64,000 nt of DNA from Roseovarius faecimaris (lineage in GTDB: Bacteria > Pseudomonadota > Alphaproteobacteria > Rhodobacterales > Rhodobacteraceae), in assembly GCF_009762325.1 (NCBI RefSeq), contig NZ_CP034348.1, positions 2,114,501 through 2,178,500 on the forward strand. The letters are read 5' to 3'. Within the stretch, counting starts at the first letter, position 1. The number at the start of each line of letters is the position of its first letter. Shown piece by piece: positions 1-9,280 of the stretch. The notes under the pieces were generated by a model. That model made no database searches, was not told where the DNA came from, and saw nothing but the letters and a program-made list of their open reading frames with translations. Position numbers and translations under genes: made by a program.

Positions 1-1
1 G

Positions 2-385
2 CATGCGTCGCTGCTGGGCTTCTGCCACGAAAGCCTGATCCTCGGAGATGACCTCATCGGCCACGCCCAGCGCGTCGTGCGCGGGATCGAGGTGGATGAC
101 GTGACCCTGGCGCTTGACCAGATCCGCTCGGTCTGTCTCGAGGGCCCCGGCCATTACCTCGGCACCGAACAAACCCTGGCCCGGATGCAGTCGGATTACG
201 TCTACCCCGCGCTCGGAGACCGGATGTCGCCGAAAGAATGGGCGGAAAAAGGCAAGCCGGACCTGATTGAAAAGGCGATTGCCCGAAAAGAGGAAATCCT
301 CGCCGAACGCTCGCGTGCGCGCTTCAACCCGGTTCTGGATGCCGAAATCCGGCGGAAGTTCAACATCCACCTGACGGCGGGCTGA
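2..385 (+). CDS. trimethylamine methyltransferase (MttB) family protein, C-terminal part
   Basis: The frame is open from the window edge, so the start lies upstream; about 127 residues remain. The sequence (CHESLILGDDLIGHAQRVVRG, then GPGHYLGTEQTL and FNPVLDAEIRRKF) resembles the C-terminal end of MttB-family corrinoid methyltransferases. Non-pyrrolysine members of this family demethylate quaternary amines such as glycine betaine, passing the methyl group to a corrinoid protein. Only the tail is visible, so the substrate cannot be judged. A full-length paralogue lies at 17298-18824. The gene converges on the DUF3179 gene across a repeat-containing gap. Confidence 0.85.
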   Translation, partial: HASLLGFCHESLILGDDLIGHAQRVVRGIEVDDVTLALDQIRSVCLEGPGHYLGTEQTLARMQSDYVYPALGDRMSPKEWAEKGKPDLIEKAIARKEEILAERSRARFNPVLDAEIRRKFNIHLTAG

Positions 386-441
386 TCCCACAGGGCGGCT
401 TTCGAGTATTTGAAGAACGATGAAATCATGGGCGAGCCCCC

Positions 442-480
442 TTTCATTGTTCCAAAAATACTCCCGCCGGAGGCGTCCCG
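442..480 (+). repeat. dispersed intergenic repeat, copy 1 (short form)
   Basis: Begins TTTCATTGTTCCAAAAATAC and runs into a GC-rich arm, CTCCCGCCGGAGGCG. The opening is shared, with one or two changes, by elements at 10182 and 52908. This copy lies between two convergent genes and lacks the GGGGGC hairpin of the other two. It may belong to a REP-like family; function unknown. Confidence 0.6.
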
Positions 481-553
481 CAGGCACCGCATAGACATCG
501 TCGGCCAAACGCGCGCCCAATGCGAGACGCGCACGCAAGAGCGCGGCGAGCGG

Positions 554-1528
554 TCAGTTTCCCAGCATCCAGGCGCCGTCGGGCCAGAAGGCGTGAAACG
601 CAAAGGCAAAGAGCAGATCATGCGGCACATCGCGGCCCTGATCGTCGCGCACGCGCACCGTGCCCACATCCTTGCCCGAAGCAATCCGGCTGGTATCGAG
701 CGCTGAGGCCTGGCCCGCCTCCCATGACAGTACGACACCGGCCTCGCTGATGCGGCCCGCCTCGCGCAGCCGCGTCAGCGGCCAGGCGCGCGCCCCCACA
801 CGCACGACGCGCACCAGCGGCGGGATGCCATGCGGCGGGTTTTCTCCGTTATAGAGGAACGGTTTGGTCAGGCTGTCGTACCCGCGATAGGGGTTTTGCC
901 CATAGCGGCGTGGAAAATCCGGCTCGGCCATCACCAGCCCGTCGGGGTTTCTTTCGCGAAACTGATCCCAGCTTTCCATCCAGCTCGGCAGCTGCATAAG
1001 CGTGGTGCCGGTCAGGTCGCCCACGATCGCCTCCGCCGTGGCCTGCTGCCACCAGCTTTCGGTCTGGCGGTCATACATCACCATATCCGAGTTGCGCAGC
1101 TTGCCCGACACACCAAAGCTCAGCGTGCCGTGTTTTGTGCGCCGGTCAAACACCATGGCCGAGTTGCACAACGGGCAGAAGGTCACCGCCACGGGCATGC
1201 CCGCAACTTCGTCATTCACGATTTCATGCCAGGTCAGGTATCGGATCGGATAGGCGCGGGGCGGCCCGCCCAGCTCCACCGTGATCACCGGCTCCCTCCC
1301 GTCGATCCCTGTCTCATCCCCTGCGGCGATGAATACCGGCCCGTCAATGGCCGGAATACCATCCTTCGGCGGCCCGCCGGAGAGGATCTCGACCCAGTTG
1401 CCCACGCTGGTTTTCCCGAAATTGGTCTCAGGCCATTCATGCTTCCAGAATTCGGGATCGGCCTGCGCGGGGGCATTCCACACGCCAAGGCAGATCAGGG
1501 CGACAAAAACGGACATGAGACGGATCAT
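554..1528 (-). CDS. DUF3179 domain-containing exported protein
   Basis: A 324-residue protein. The start at 1528 (MIRLMSVFVALICLGVW) is preceded by GAGGAGTG and opens a signal peptide ending near AQADPEFW; the longer open frame upstream has no signal peptide. The core shows typical DUF3179 features: RYLTWHEIVNDEVAGMPVAVTFCPLCNSAMVFDR, given here as key motifs WHEIVND, TFCPLCN and FDR, followed by GVSGKLRNSDMVMYDR. The paired cysteines in CPLC suggest redox or metal chemistry, but the family has no established function. It lies downstream of the DUF4336 gene in the same direction, 98 bases away. Confidence 0.85.
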   Translation of the reverse strand: MIRLMSVFVALICLGVWNAPAQADPEFWKHEWPETNFGKTSVGNWVEILSGGPPKDGIPAIDGPVFIAAGDETGIDGREPVITVELGGPPRAYPIRYLTWHEIVNDEVAGMPVAVTFCPLCNSAMVFDRRTKHGTLSFGVSGKLRNSDMVMYDRQTESWWQQATAEAIVGDLTGTTLMQLPSWMESWDQFRERNPDGLVMAEPDFPRRYGQNPYRGYDSLTKPFLYNGENPPHGIPPLVRVVRVGARAWPLTRLREAGRISEAGVVLSWEAGQASALDTSRIASGKDVGTVRVRDDQGRDVPHDLLFAFAFHAFWPDGAWMLGN

Positions 1529-1626
1529 GAGGCGGCACTCCTCGGCAAGGCAGCGCCATGATGCGCCGTATCGCCCACCTTTGGCCACCCGATCCACGCA
1601 ATTGTGAAAACGCGAGAGGCCCCGCC

Positions 1627-2409
1627 TCACCTGTTTTCGCGCGCCTTGATTTCGTCCACCGTCTTTTCCCAGGCCCGGGCGTTCAGCAACTTGCGGAAGG
1701 CGCGTTGCAATTCGGCCGCCCCGTTCGCGTCATAGCAATCGCCATGCGCCAGGATAATGCGCCTCGGAGCCCAACCGACCAGGGTCTCGATATCCTCGGC
1801 CAGCGCCGCCTTGTTCTTGTAGGTCCAGCGCAGAAGCGGCGGCATCTTGCCGTCGGTGTTATCGATCCCGTTGAGCCAGACAAACGGGCGGCAATGGGCG
1901 GGCAGTTTGGCGGTGTCGAAGGCCTCGATCAGATCCGTGACGATAAGCGTCCGGCTGACGCGGTGGAAAAACACCGCCTCCTTGTGAAAAGAGCTGCCAC
2001 GCACGATCAGCTGATCAAGCTGGCCCTGCCACGGTGCTTCTGCCCGGTCCCAGGCAAGCGGGGTCGCCTCGGGCAGGTGCAGGCCATTCTTAGCGGCGCG
2101 GGCATGCACATCCGGCGCCGCCCAGAAGGTGGCACCGGGATAGGCCTCCACCCAGGCGTTGACATGCACGAAATGGATCTGGTTGGGCGCGATCAGATGC
2201 CTCACCGGGCCAAGCGCGTCCAGTTCAGCGCGCAGGCTGGCGGTCAGCTCTGTCGGCGAATGCACCCAAAGCTCGCCTGTTTCCAGCCGCACCACCGTGG
2301 CGCGGGTGGAAAAGGGAAAGCCAAAGCTTCTGACCGCCGGGCCGTCGATGATCCAGAGCCCCTCGGCCACTGGCTTGAGTGTATTGAGGGGCTCATAGCC
2401 GGTCGTCAT
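1627..2409 (-). CDS. DUF4336 domain-containing protein (metallo-beta-lactamase-like)
   Basis: A 260-residue protein without a signal peptide. The opening (LKPVAEGLWIIDGPAV), LWVHSPTEL and the later HFVHVNAW and LAHGDCYD match the DUF4336 family, which looks like a degenerate metallo-beta-lactamase fold. No intact HxHxDH metal motif is visible, so hydrolase activity is doubtful. Its ATG overlaps the stop codon of the upstream cyclophilin gene by 4 bases (ATGA), which points to translational coupling with it. Function unknown. Confidence 0.8.
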   Translation of the reverse strand: MTTGYEPLNTLKPVAEGLWIIDGPAVRSFGFPFSTRATVVRLETGELWVHSPTELTASLRAELDALGPVRHLIAPNQIHFVHVNAWVEAYPGATFWAAPDVHARAAKNGLHLPEATPLAWDRAEAPWQGQLDQLIVRGSSFHKEAVFFHRVSRTLIVTDLIEAFDTAKLPAHCRPFVWLNGIDNTDGKMPPLLRWTYKNKAALAEDIETLVGWAPRRIILAHGDCYDANGAAELQRAFRKLLNARAWEKTVDEIKARENR

Positions 2410-2954
2410 TCGGTCACAGTCACCGTTTTCATCACATCCGGGCGGCCCACGACGGCGCCGTTTTGCCCGGTGCCGCGCTTGATGGCGTCCACCACGTCCA
2501 TGCCGTCGGTCACGCGGCCCACAACGGTATATTGCCCGTTCAGGAAATGGCCTTCGGCAAACATGATGAAGAACTGGCTGTTGGCCGAGTTCGGGTTCTG
2601 CGACCGGGCCATGCCGACCACGCCACGGTCAAACGGCACGTCCGAGAACTCGGCCTTCAGGTCCGGCTTCGAACTTCCGCCGCGGCCCGCATAAGCCATG
2701 TTGCCACCGTCGATCTTGCCAAACTCCACATCGCCCGTCTGGGCCATGAAGCCATCGATCACCCGGTGAAACACAACCCCGTCATAGGCCCCCTCTTCGG
2801 CCAGCGCCGCGATTTGCGCGGCATGACCAGGGGCCACATCCTCCAGCAGGTCGATGGTAATCGTGCCGTTGGCCTCGCCCTCGACCTCGATCTGAAGACC
2901 GGTGGCCAGCGCCGGGCTGGCGAGCAAAGCGAACGCTGCGGCGAGCTTATACAT
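2406..2954 (-). CDS. peptidyl-prolyl cis-trans isomerase, cyclophilin type, exported
   Basis: A 182-residue cyclophilin. Residues 1-17 (MYKLAAAFALLASPALA) form a signal peptide, so it should act in the periplasm on proline bonds of exported proteins. Cyclophilin motifs are clear: FHRVIDGFMAQTGD, GVVGMARSQNPNSANSQFFI and FLNGQYTVVGRV. The start overlaps the stop of the upstream cytoplasmic cyclophilin gene by 8 bases, and its own stop overlaps the DUF4336 start, so three genes form a tight unit. Confidence 0.95.
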   Translation of the reverse strand: MYKLAAAFALLASPALATGLQIEVEGEANGTITIDLLEDVAPGHAAQIAALAEEGAYDGVVFHRVIDGFMAQTGDVEFGKIDGGNMAYAGRGGSSKPDLKAEFSDVPFDRGVVGMARSQNPNSANSQFFIMFAEGHFLNGQYTVVGRVTDGMDVVDAIKRGTGQNGAVVGRPDVMKTVTVTE

Positions 2955-3453
2955 CGGCTGCCACCTTCATCGAAATCATCCGGTCGGGGTTCATTGGCGG
3001 CTCGCCACGGGTGATCGCATCCACATGCTCCATCCCCGAGATCACACGGCCATAGACCGTATATTGCCCGTTCAGGAAATGATTGTCCTTGAAGTTGATG
3101 AAGAACTGGCTGTTGGCGGAATCGGGCATCTGGCTGCGCGCCGCCCCCAGCGTGCCCCGGTCATGCGGCAGCTTGGAGAACTCGGCCTTCAGGTTCGGCA
3201 GGTCCGACCCGCCCGTGCCTGCGCGCCCGATGTTGAAGTTGTTTTCCATGTTGCCATGCGCCACGTCGCCGGTCTGGGCCATGAAGCCGTCGATCACCCG
3301 GTGAAAGCAGACATTGTCATAGGCTCCGGCGCGCGCCAGCTCTTTCATCCGCGCGCAATGGCCCGGGGCCACATCGGGCAGAAGCTCGATGGTGACGGTG
3401 CCGTCTTTCAGCTCCATCAGAATGGTGTTTTCGGGGTCTTTGATCTCGGCCAT
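2947..3453 (-). CDS. peptidyl-prolyl cis-trans isomerase, cyclophilin type, cytoplasmic
   Basis: A 168-residue cyclophilin beginning MAEIKDPENTILMELKDG with no signal peptide, so it is probably cytoplasmic. The start at 3453 is set by AGGAG 8 bases upstream; a much longer open frame continues beyond it but is only antisense to pgk. Catalytic-core motifs CFHRVIDGFMAQTGD, ARSQMPDSANSQFFI and LNGQYTVYGRV are present. It is the first gene of a three-gene minus-strand unit and diverges from pgk. Confidence 0.95.
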   Translation of the reverse strand: MAEIKDPENTILMELKDGTVTIELLPDVAPGHCARMKELARAGAYDNVCFHRVIDGFMAQTGDVAHGNMENNFNIGRAGTGGSDLPNLKAEFSKLPHDRGTLGAARSQMPDSANSQFFINFKDNHFLNGQYTVYGRVISGMEHVDAITRGEPPMNPDRMISMKVAADV

Positions 3454-3582
3454 GTGGCACTCCTTTGTCATCCGTTGGCTCGATAGGTAAGGCCAATGCG
3501 ACAGAATGCCAAGAGCGAGCGGTTGACGCCCCAGCCGGTTCGCGCCAATAGGAGCGCGAGACGGCACCGAGGAGGGCGCGCG

Positions 3583-4767
3583 ATGGGCTGGAACACGCTG
3601 GATGACATGGATCTGGACGGCAAGCGGGTGCTGACCCGTGTCGATATCAACGTACCGGTGGAAGACGGGCGTGTGTCCGATACCACGCGCATCGACCGGA
3701 TCGTGCCCACGATCAACGACATCCTCGCCAAGGGGGGCAAACCGATGCTGATCGCGCATTTCGGGCGGCCCAAGGGCAAGGTGGTTCTGGATATGTCCCT
3801 GCGCGTGGTGCTGCCGGCGCTGGAGGCGGCCCTTGGTAAATCCGTGCGCCTGATCGAGACGCTGGACGGTGCCGAAAACCTCACCGACGAGGCCCGCGCG
3901 GCCGATGTCCTGCTGCTGGAAAACATCCGGTTTTATCCCGGCGAAGAGGCCAATGACCCCGAGTTCGCCAAGCGCCTCGCGGGGCTGGGCGATGTCTATT
4001 GCAACGATGCCTTTTCCGCCGCCCACCGGGCCCATGCCAGCACGGAAGGCGTGGCGCATCACCTGCCCTCCTGCGCCGGCCGGCTGATGCAGGCCGAACT
4101 CGAAGCGCTGGAGGCAGCGCTTGGCACGCCCAAACGCCCGGTTCTGGCGGTGGTGGGCGGCGCGAAAGTGTCGACCAAGCTCGACCTGCTGGGCAATCTG
4201 GTGGAGAAGGTGAACGCGCTGGTGATCGGCGGCGGGATGGCCAACACATTCCTTGCCGCGCAGGGTTTGGGTGTGGGCAAGTCGCTGTGCGAGCATGACA
4301 TGACCGGCACCGCCCGCGAGATCATGACCAAGGCGGGCGCGGCGGGCTGCGAGATCATCCTGCCCGCCGACGTGGTCGTGGCCCGCGAGTTCAAGGCCGG
4401 GGCCGCGCATGAGGTCCTGCCCGCCCATGCCTGCCCCGAGGATGCGATGATCCTCGATGCCGGGCCTGCCTCGGTCGCACGGGTGAATGCTGCGCTTGAC
4501 GCGGCCAATACGCTGATCTGGAACGGCCCCCTTGGCGCCTTCGAGATTGACCCTTTCGATGCGGCGACCAACGCGGCGGCAACCCACGCCGCACAGCTCA
4601 GCCGCGAAGGCAAGCTGATTTCGGTCGCCGGCGGCGGCGACACGGTCGCGGCCCTCAACCAGGCGGGCGCGGCGGAGGATTTCACCTATATCTCCACCGC
4701 GGGCGGGGCCTTTCTGGAATGGATGGAAGGCAAGCCCCTGCCGGGTGTCGCGGCGCTGAGCGCTTAG
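3583..4767 (+). CDS. pgk: phosphoglycerate kinase
   Basis: A 394-residue enzyme that transfers phosphate between 1,3-bisphosphoglycerate and ADP in glycolysis, gluconeogenesis and the Calvin cycle. [13 protein letters not shown] near the N-terminus, [10 protein letters not shown], the [13 protein letters not shown] substrate-binding segment, KVSTKLDLL, and C-terminal [13 protein letters not shown] are the family signatures. The ATG at 3583 is preceded by GAGGAGGG; the frame opens further upstream without a ribosome site. The length is normal for bacterial Pgk. No other glycolytic gene is adjacent, though a class I aldolase lies about 4.5 kb downstream. Confidence 0.98.
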   Translation: MGWNTLDDMDLDGKRVLTRVDINVPVEDGRVSDTTRIDRIVPTINDILAKGGKPMLIAHFGRPKGKVVLDMSLRVVLPALEAALGKSVRLIETLDGAENLTDEARAADVLLLENIRFYPGEEANDPEFAKRLAGLGDVYCNDAFSAAHRAHASTEGVAHHLPSCAGRLMQAELEALEAALGTPKRPVLAVVGGAKVSTKLDLLGNLVEKVNALVIGGGMANTFLAAQGLGVGKSLCEHDMTGTAREIMTKAGAAGCEIILPADVVVAREFKAGAAHEVLPAHACPEDAMILDAGPASVARVNAALDAANTLIWNGPLGAFEIDPFDAATNAAATHAAQLSREGKLISVAGGGDTVAALNQAGAAEDFTYISTAGGAFLEWMEGKPLPGVAALSA

Positions 4768-5025
4768 GCGCGCGCACCCACCACGCAAGACAAAAGGCAA
4801 GACGGCCCGCCCACCCGCCGGCCCCGGCAGTCCACAGCGCGGGCCGACGCATGCAGACACGTCCCGCAAACTGGGCGCGCAAGCGGGCCGCGCCCTCAAA
4901 CAGAGCTTGAAAACAACGGTTAGACCCGGCTCCCCTTGATCCACGTCATGGCGAGAAACCTCCCGAGATTTTAAAATTATGGGGTCGCATTTCATCATGC
5001 GGCACCAGCCTGGGAGGGAGAAAAA

Positions 5026-6591
5026 ATGCTGCAGTCCGATCGCATTGAATCGGCGATGAAAGTCAATCGTGAAGAGCTGTTTCGGTTTGGAACCGCGCTG
5101 ATTTTCATCGTTGGCATCATGCTGTTTACCATCGTGCGCACCGATGGGGGCGTTGACGGGGTGTTGTTGGTGATCGCCGCGATGATTGGCGGATACATGG
5201 CCATGAATATCGGGGCCAACGATGTCGCCAACAATGTCGGGCCAGCGGTGGGCAGTCACGCCATAACCCTGACCGGCGCCATCATTATCGCGGCCTTTTT
5301 CGAGGCGGGCGGCGCGCTGATCGCCGGGGGTGATGTGGTGGGCACGATCAAGAAAGGGATCATCGACCCCGATCTGATCGCCAATCGCGATACGTTTATC
5401 TGGCTGATGATGGCCGCCCTTCTGGCTGCGGCTGTCTGGCTGAACGTGGCAACCGCAATCGGCGCGCCGGTCTCCACCACGCACTCGATTGTGGGCGGCG
5501 TGCTTGGGGCTGGCATCGCAGCAAGCGGCTGGGCCATCGCCGATTGGGCGCAGGTTGGCAAGATCGCGGCAAGCTGGGTCATCTCACCGGTGCTGGGCGG
5601 CCTGATTGCGGCCGGATTCCTCTACATCATCAAGCGCACGATCACATACAAATCGGATGTGCTTGCCGCCGCGCAACGCATGGTTCCCCTGCTCGTCGCG
5701 ATCATGGCCTGGGCCTTTGGCACCTATCTGATGCTGAAAGGTGTGAAAAAACTGGTGAAGGTGGATTTTCCCACCGCTCTGGTGATCGGGTTCGCCGTTG
5801 CGGCCCTCGCCTATGTGATCATGCGCCCCTATGTGACGCGCGCGATCAAATCGATGGACAACCACAAATCCAGCGTCAACGATCTGTTCACCATTCCGCT
5901 CATCTTTGCGGCAGCCCTTCTGAGCTTTGCTCATGGCGCCAATGACGTGGCCAATGCGGTGGGCCCGCTTGCCGGGATCAACGAGGCGATCATCGGCGGC
6001 GGCGTGGCCTCCAAGGCGGCGATCCCGCTCTGGGTCATGGCCGTCGGGGCCATCGGCATCTCCCTTGGCCTTGCGCTCTATGGGCCGAAACTGATCCGGA
6101 CGGTGGGCAGTGAAATCACCGAACTCGACAAGATGCGGGCCTATTGCATCGCGCTGGCGGCGGCGATCACGGTGATCATCGCCTCGCAGCTTGGCCTGCC
6201 CGTCAGCTCCACCCACATCGCCGTTGGGGGCGTCTTTGGTGTCGGCTTCCTGCGCGAATACATCAAGTCGAGCTATGCCCGAACATTGCAGGACATCCGC
6301 GATCATCACGCTGATCTCGATCCCGCCGCCGTGGACGCCTTCCTTGAGAAGTTTGAAGCGGCCGACGTTGCCACAAAGGGCGAAATGCTTCAAAATATGA
6401 AGAACCAACAAGCCGAAGACCGGCTTCTGGGCAAACGCGAACGCCGTGGACTGGGCCGGGTGCATCGTGTCGAACTGGTCAAGCGCGCCCTGCTGGTGCG
6501 CATTGCAGCAGCCTGGGTCATCACCGTGCCGCTTGCCGGGATGCTGGCCGCGATGTTCTTCTTCATGATCCGCGGGATCATGCTGCCTTGA
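5026..6591 (+). CDS. inorganic phosphate transporter, Pit family
   Basis: A 521-residue inner-membrane protein with many hydrophobic segments. The duplicated Pit signature is present twice: NIGANDVANNVGPAVGS around residue 63 and AHGANDVANAVGPLAG around residue 303, the hallmark of low-affinity phosphate (or metal-phosphate) symporters. A soluble segment of about 110 residues (roughly 400-490) carries many charged residues before the final membrane helix. AGGGAG sits just upstream of the ATG at 5026, which decides the start over the ATG at 5056. The 258-base gap before it shows no clear Pho box. Sulfate or other anion transport cannot be excluded. Confidence 0.93.
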   Translation: MLQSDRIESAMKVNREELFRFGTALIFIVGIMLFTIVRTDGGVDGVLLVIAAMIGGYMAMNIGANDVANNVGPAVGSHAITLTGAIIIAAFFEAGGALIAGGDVVGTIKKGIIDPDLIANRDTFIWLMMAALLAAAVWLNVATAIGAPVSTTHSIVGGVLGAGIAASGWAIADWAQVGKIAASWVISPVLGGLIAAGFLYIIKRTITYKSDVLAAAQRMVPLLVAIMAWAFGTYLMLKGVKKLVKVDFPTALVIGFAVAALAYVIMRPYVTRAIKSMDNHKSSVNDLFTIPLIFAAALLSFAHGANDVANAVGPLAGINEAIIGGGVASKAAIPLWVMAVGAIGISLGLALYGPKLIRTVGSEITELDKMRAYCIALAAAITVIIASQLGLPVSSTHIAVGGVFGVGFLREYIKSSYARTLQDIRDHHADLDPAAVDAFLEKFEAADVATKGEMLQNMKNQQAEDRLLGKRERRGLGRVHRVELVKRALLVRIAAAWVITVPLAGMLAAMFFFMIRGIMLP

Positions 6592-6723
6592 GGGACTGGC
6601 AGGCAGGGCGGCTCCGGGCAGCTTGTCGTGTCCTTGTTTGGCCAGGGTATGGTTTTCCTGACTCCGGATCGCCTGGCCGCGTTCCTATCTTGATCTGATA
6701 GACCTTCGAAAAGGATTAGCCTC

Positions 6724-8313
6724 ATGCGCCATTTGAAATCTGCCCTTCTTGCATCTTGCCTTGGCCTGACCCTCGCCGCCCCTGTCGCGGCCGAGGGCGA
6801 TCCAAAGCCCGGTATTCTTGACGTGATCACCCCCGACCGTGTCGCTGAATCCGTCGCCAGCCTCTCCATTTCGGCCCTGCGCACGGTGATGGAGGTGGAG
6901 TATGAACATCTTTCCACCGACATCATGCGCGGCACGGTTTCGCTCTCGGGCGTCACCCTGCGCCCGCAACTGCCCTATGACCGCGCCCGCCAATGCGAGA
7001 TCACGATCCAGCGCGCGGGCTTTGACCTGGGCAAGTTCCGCCCGGACCTGTCGGCCTCGAACGCGTCGGTCACCATGATCGGGGCCAAGGCCAACATCGC
7101 CTGTGTCCCGCGCGAGCTGGGCCTGGCGATGCGCGCGGCAGGCTATAACGAGGTCGAGCTCGACCGGCTTGCCATGGAAGTGGATTATGTTCACGGCACC
7201 GGCGAAATCCGCACCAACGGCTCTGCCGCCATCAACAACATGCTGACGATCGACCTGGCCACCGCGGGCGCGATCCTGCCCCGGCTCAATGAATACGGCA
7301 CTCCGGGCGATCCGGCCATTCGGGTGCGCAAGGCCGTACTCGGCATTCAGGACACGGGCGGATGGGAACGCCTGTCGTCCCAGATCCCCGAAAACCTGCG
7401 CCAGCCGGAGGTGATCCAGGGCCTTGGCACCGAAGAGCTGACCAACATGCTCAGCAACAACGGCACCCGCGCCCTGACCGCGACCGAGCGCAACTTCATC
7501 GACGATCTGATGGAACATGTGGCCGAGTTCATTCGCGATCCGGGCGAGATCACCATCGAGGCGCAGCTGCCCGCCTCGGGGATCGTGCTGGAGCCGGATG
7601 TCTATGAGACCCCCGAAGAGCTGCTGCAGGCGCTGGCGCCGGATGCCCGCACCGCGCCGCGGGCGCAATCGGACCTGCTGGACCCTGCCCTGCTGGCGCG
7701 GATCAACGGTGATCTCAGCGGGCCGGAAAGGCTGGAACTGGCGCAGGCGCTGCTGGCGGGCGCGGGCGTGCCCAAGGCCGAAGGGCTGGTGCCGGACCTG
7801 CTCGCCCCGTTGCTGGGCGACGGCACGGACGAAGCCGCGCGAGCCGCGCTGCTCACCGCCCGTGCGCAGCTCACGATCGATCCGGCCTCGGCCTATCGCA
7901 ATTCGCTCGCCGCCAGTTCCGCCCGCCTGCCCGGTGCCGTGCCGCTCCTGGACGCGCTCGAGGCCAAGCTGACCACCGGCGAGGTCATCGCCGCGCAGGA
8001 CGCCCACAGCCCCGGCTATGCGGCCCTGCCCGACGGCGCCGACATCCGCGCCGTGCGCGAACTGGCCCTTGCGCATTTCACCGGCCTCGGGGCCCCGCGC
8101 AACTACCGTCAGGCCTATTACTTCGCGCTCATCGCCGAAGCCGCGGGCGATATCGGCGCCCAGCCCCTGCGCGAGGATATCGAGGCCCGCTTTGCCAATC
8201 GCGGCGAGGCGGTGGATGCGCTCTGGTCCGATCTGCGCATCGCCACGCAGCAGCAGGCGCTAGGCGACTGGATTGCCGAAGATCTCGCCACGCGCTTCCT
8301 GCGCAGCGAGTAA
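6724..8313 (+). CDS. unknown exported protein with a Sel1-like C-terminal segment
   Basis: A 529-residue protein with a signal peptide (MRHLKSALLASCLGLTLAAP, cleavage near VAAEG), so probably periplasmic. I do not recognise the N-terminal 250 residues. They alternate hydrophobic and polar residues as in beta-rich domains, with phrases such as GTVSLSGVTLRPQLPY that recall proteins built from repeated beta sheets. The C-terminal half is alpha-helical and Ala/Leu-rich; near residues 455-475, FTGLGAPRNYRQAYYFALIAEAAGD resembles a Sel1/TPR repeat (key residues G, A-Y, A, A). A terminator follows at once. It appears to be a single-gene unit between the Pit and SDR genes. Confidence 0.75.
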   Translation: MRHLKSALLASCLGLTLAAPVAAEGDPKPGILDVITPDRVAESVASLSISALRTVMEVEYEHLSTDIMRGTVSLSGVTLRPQLPYDRARQCEITIQRAGFDLGKFRPDLSASNASVTMIGAKANIACVPRELGLAMRAAGYNEVELDRLAMEVDYVHGTGEIRTNGSAAINNMLTIDLATAGAILPRLNEYGTPGDPAIRVRKAVLGIQDTGGWERLSSQIPENLRQPEVIQGLGTEELTNMLSNNGTRALTATERNFIDDLMEHVAEFIRDPGEITIEAQLPASGIVLEPDVYETPEELLQALAPDARTAPRAQSDLLDPALLARINGDLSGPERLELAQALLAGAGVPKAEGLVPDLLAPLLGDGTDEAARAALLTARAQLTIDPASAYRNSLAASSARLPGAVPLLDALEAKLTTGEVIAAQDAHSPGYAALPDGADIRAVRELALAHFTGLGAPRNYRQAYYFALIAEAAGDIGAQPLREDIEARFANRGEAVDALWSDLRIATQQQALGDWIAEDLATRFLRSE

Positions 8314-8330
8314 GCACACAAAACCCTGTG

Positions 8331-8366
8331 AAAACCCGCCAGGCCCGCTTGCCTTGCGGGTTTTTT
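8331..8366 (+). terminator. rho-independent terminator after the exported protein gene
   Basis: AAAACCCGC pairs with GCGGGTTTT across a short loop and is followed by a run of six T residues. It lies 18 bases after the stop codon and 34 bases before the next start. Confidence 0.85.
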
Positions 8367-8399
8367 CATGTGTTACAAGGGTCCACAAAAGGGGATGTC

Positions 8400-9176
8400 A
8401 TGCCAAACTGGACACTGATCACCGGCGCCTCGGAGGGTTTGGGCGTCGAATTTGCCCGTATCGCCGCCGCCGAGGGGCGCAACCTGATCCTGACCGCGCG
8501 TTCTGAGGACAAACTGAACGCGCTGGCTGATGAGCTGCGTTCCAACAGCGTGCAGATCGAGGTGATCCCGGCGGACCTGTCGCACCCCGATCAGGCAAGC
8601 ACCCTCTGGGACAAGGCCAGCGACGGGCGTCGGATTGACATGCTGGTCAACAATGCCGGGCTCGGACGGCACGGCGATTTCGGCGATGGACAGGACTGGG
8701 CGCGCGAGCTCAGCTCGATCAACGTCAACATGGTCAGCCTCACCGCGCTGATGAAACAGGCCATCCCGCATATGCAGGCCGCAGGGGGCGGGCATATCCT
8801 GAATGTCGCCTCCACCGCCGCCTTCATGCCAGGGCCAAACATGGCCGTCTATCACGCCACCAAGGCCTATGTGCTGTCGCTCTCCGAGGCAGTCACCACG
8901 GAACTGAACGGCACCGGTGTCACCGTCACGGCCCTCTGCCCGGGCGCCACGGCGACGAATTTCTTCGACGATGCCGACATGCACGGTATCGGCCTGCTGA
9001 AACTGGCCAGACCGATGGCCGCGCGCCCCGTGGCGCAGGCCGGATGGGACGCTGCCAAGCGCGGCAAGCGGCTTGTGGTGCCGGGCCTCATGAACAAGTT
9101 TTTCGCGACCTCGCCGCGCATCGCCCCGCGCCCCCTTGTCACCTTCATCGCCTCGAAAGTGATGGGCAAAAGCTGA
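8400..9176 (+). CDS. short-chain dehydrogenase/reductase (SDR)
   Basis: A 258-residue classical SDR. It has the nucleotide-binding TGASEGLGVEFAR near the N-terminus, NNAGLG at about residue 83, the catalytic Ser in LNVASTAAF and the YHATK pair (Tyr/Lys) at about residue 155. These support an NAD(P)-dependent oxidoreductase. The substrate cannot be told from sequence. The ATG at 8400 follows AAGGGGATGTC; the frame opens earlier but overlaps the terminator. It is probably monocistronic, with its own promoter between 8367 and 8390. Confidence 0.93.
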   Translation: MPNWTLITGASEGLGVEFARIAAAEGRNLILTARSEDKLNALADELRSNSVQIEVIPADLSHPDQASTLWDKASDGRRIDMLVNNAGLGRHGDFGDGQDWARELSSINVNMVSLTALMKQAIPHMQAAGGGHILNVASTAAFMPGPNMAVYHATKAYVLSLSEAVTTELNGTGVTVTALCPGATATNFFDDADMHGIGLLKLARPMAARPVAQAGWDAAKRGKRLVVPGLMNKFFATSPRIAPRPLVTFIASKVMGKS

Positions 9177-9280
9177 CTTTTCCACACACCGCAACCTGTT
9201 AGCGCCACCACAATTGCAACCCCGCGCGCCCTCCCCTAGAAGCGGGCGGAACGGATGATTTGCACTTGAGCGGGGGCACC

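Noticed and set aside
3454..5484. Long minus-strand open frame continuing upstream of the cytoplasmic cyclophilin
   Set aside because: It is antisense to pgk and pit, has no ribosome site, and its composition (His/Arg/Gly-rich) is that of a GC-rich shadow frame.
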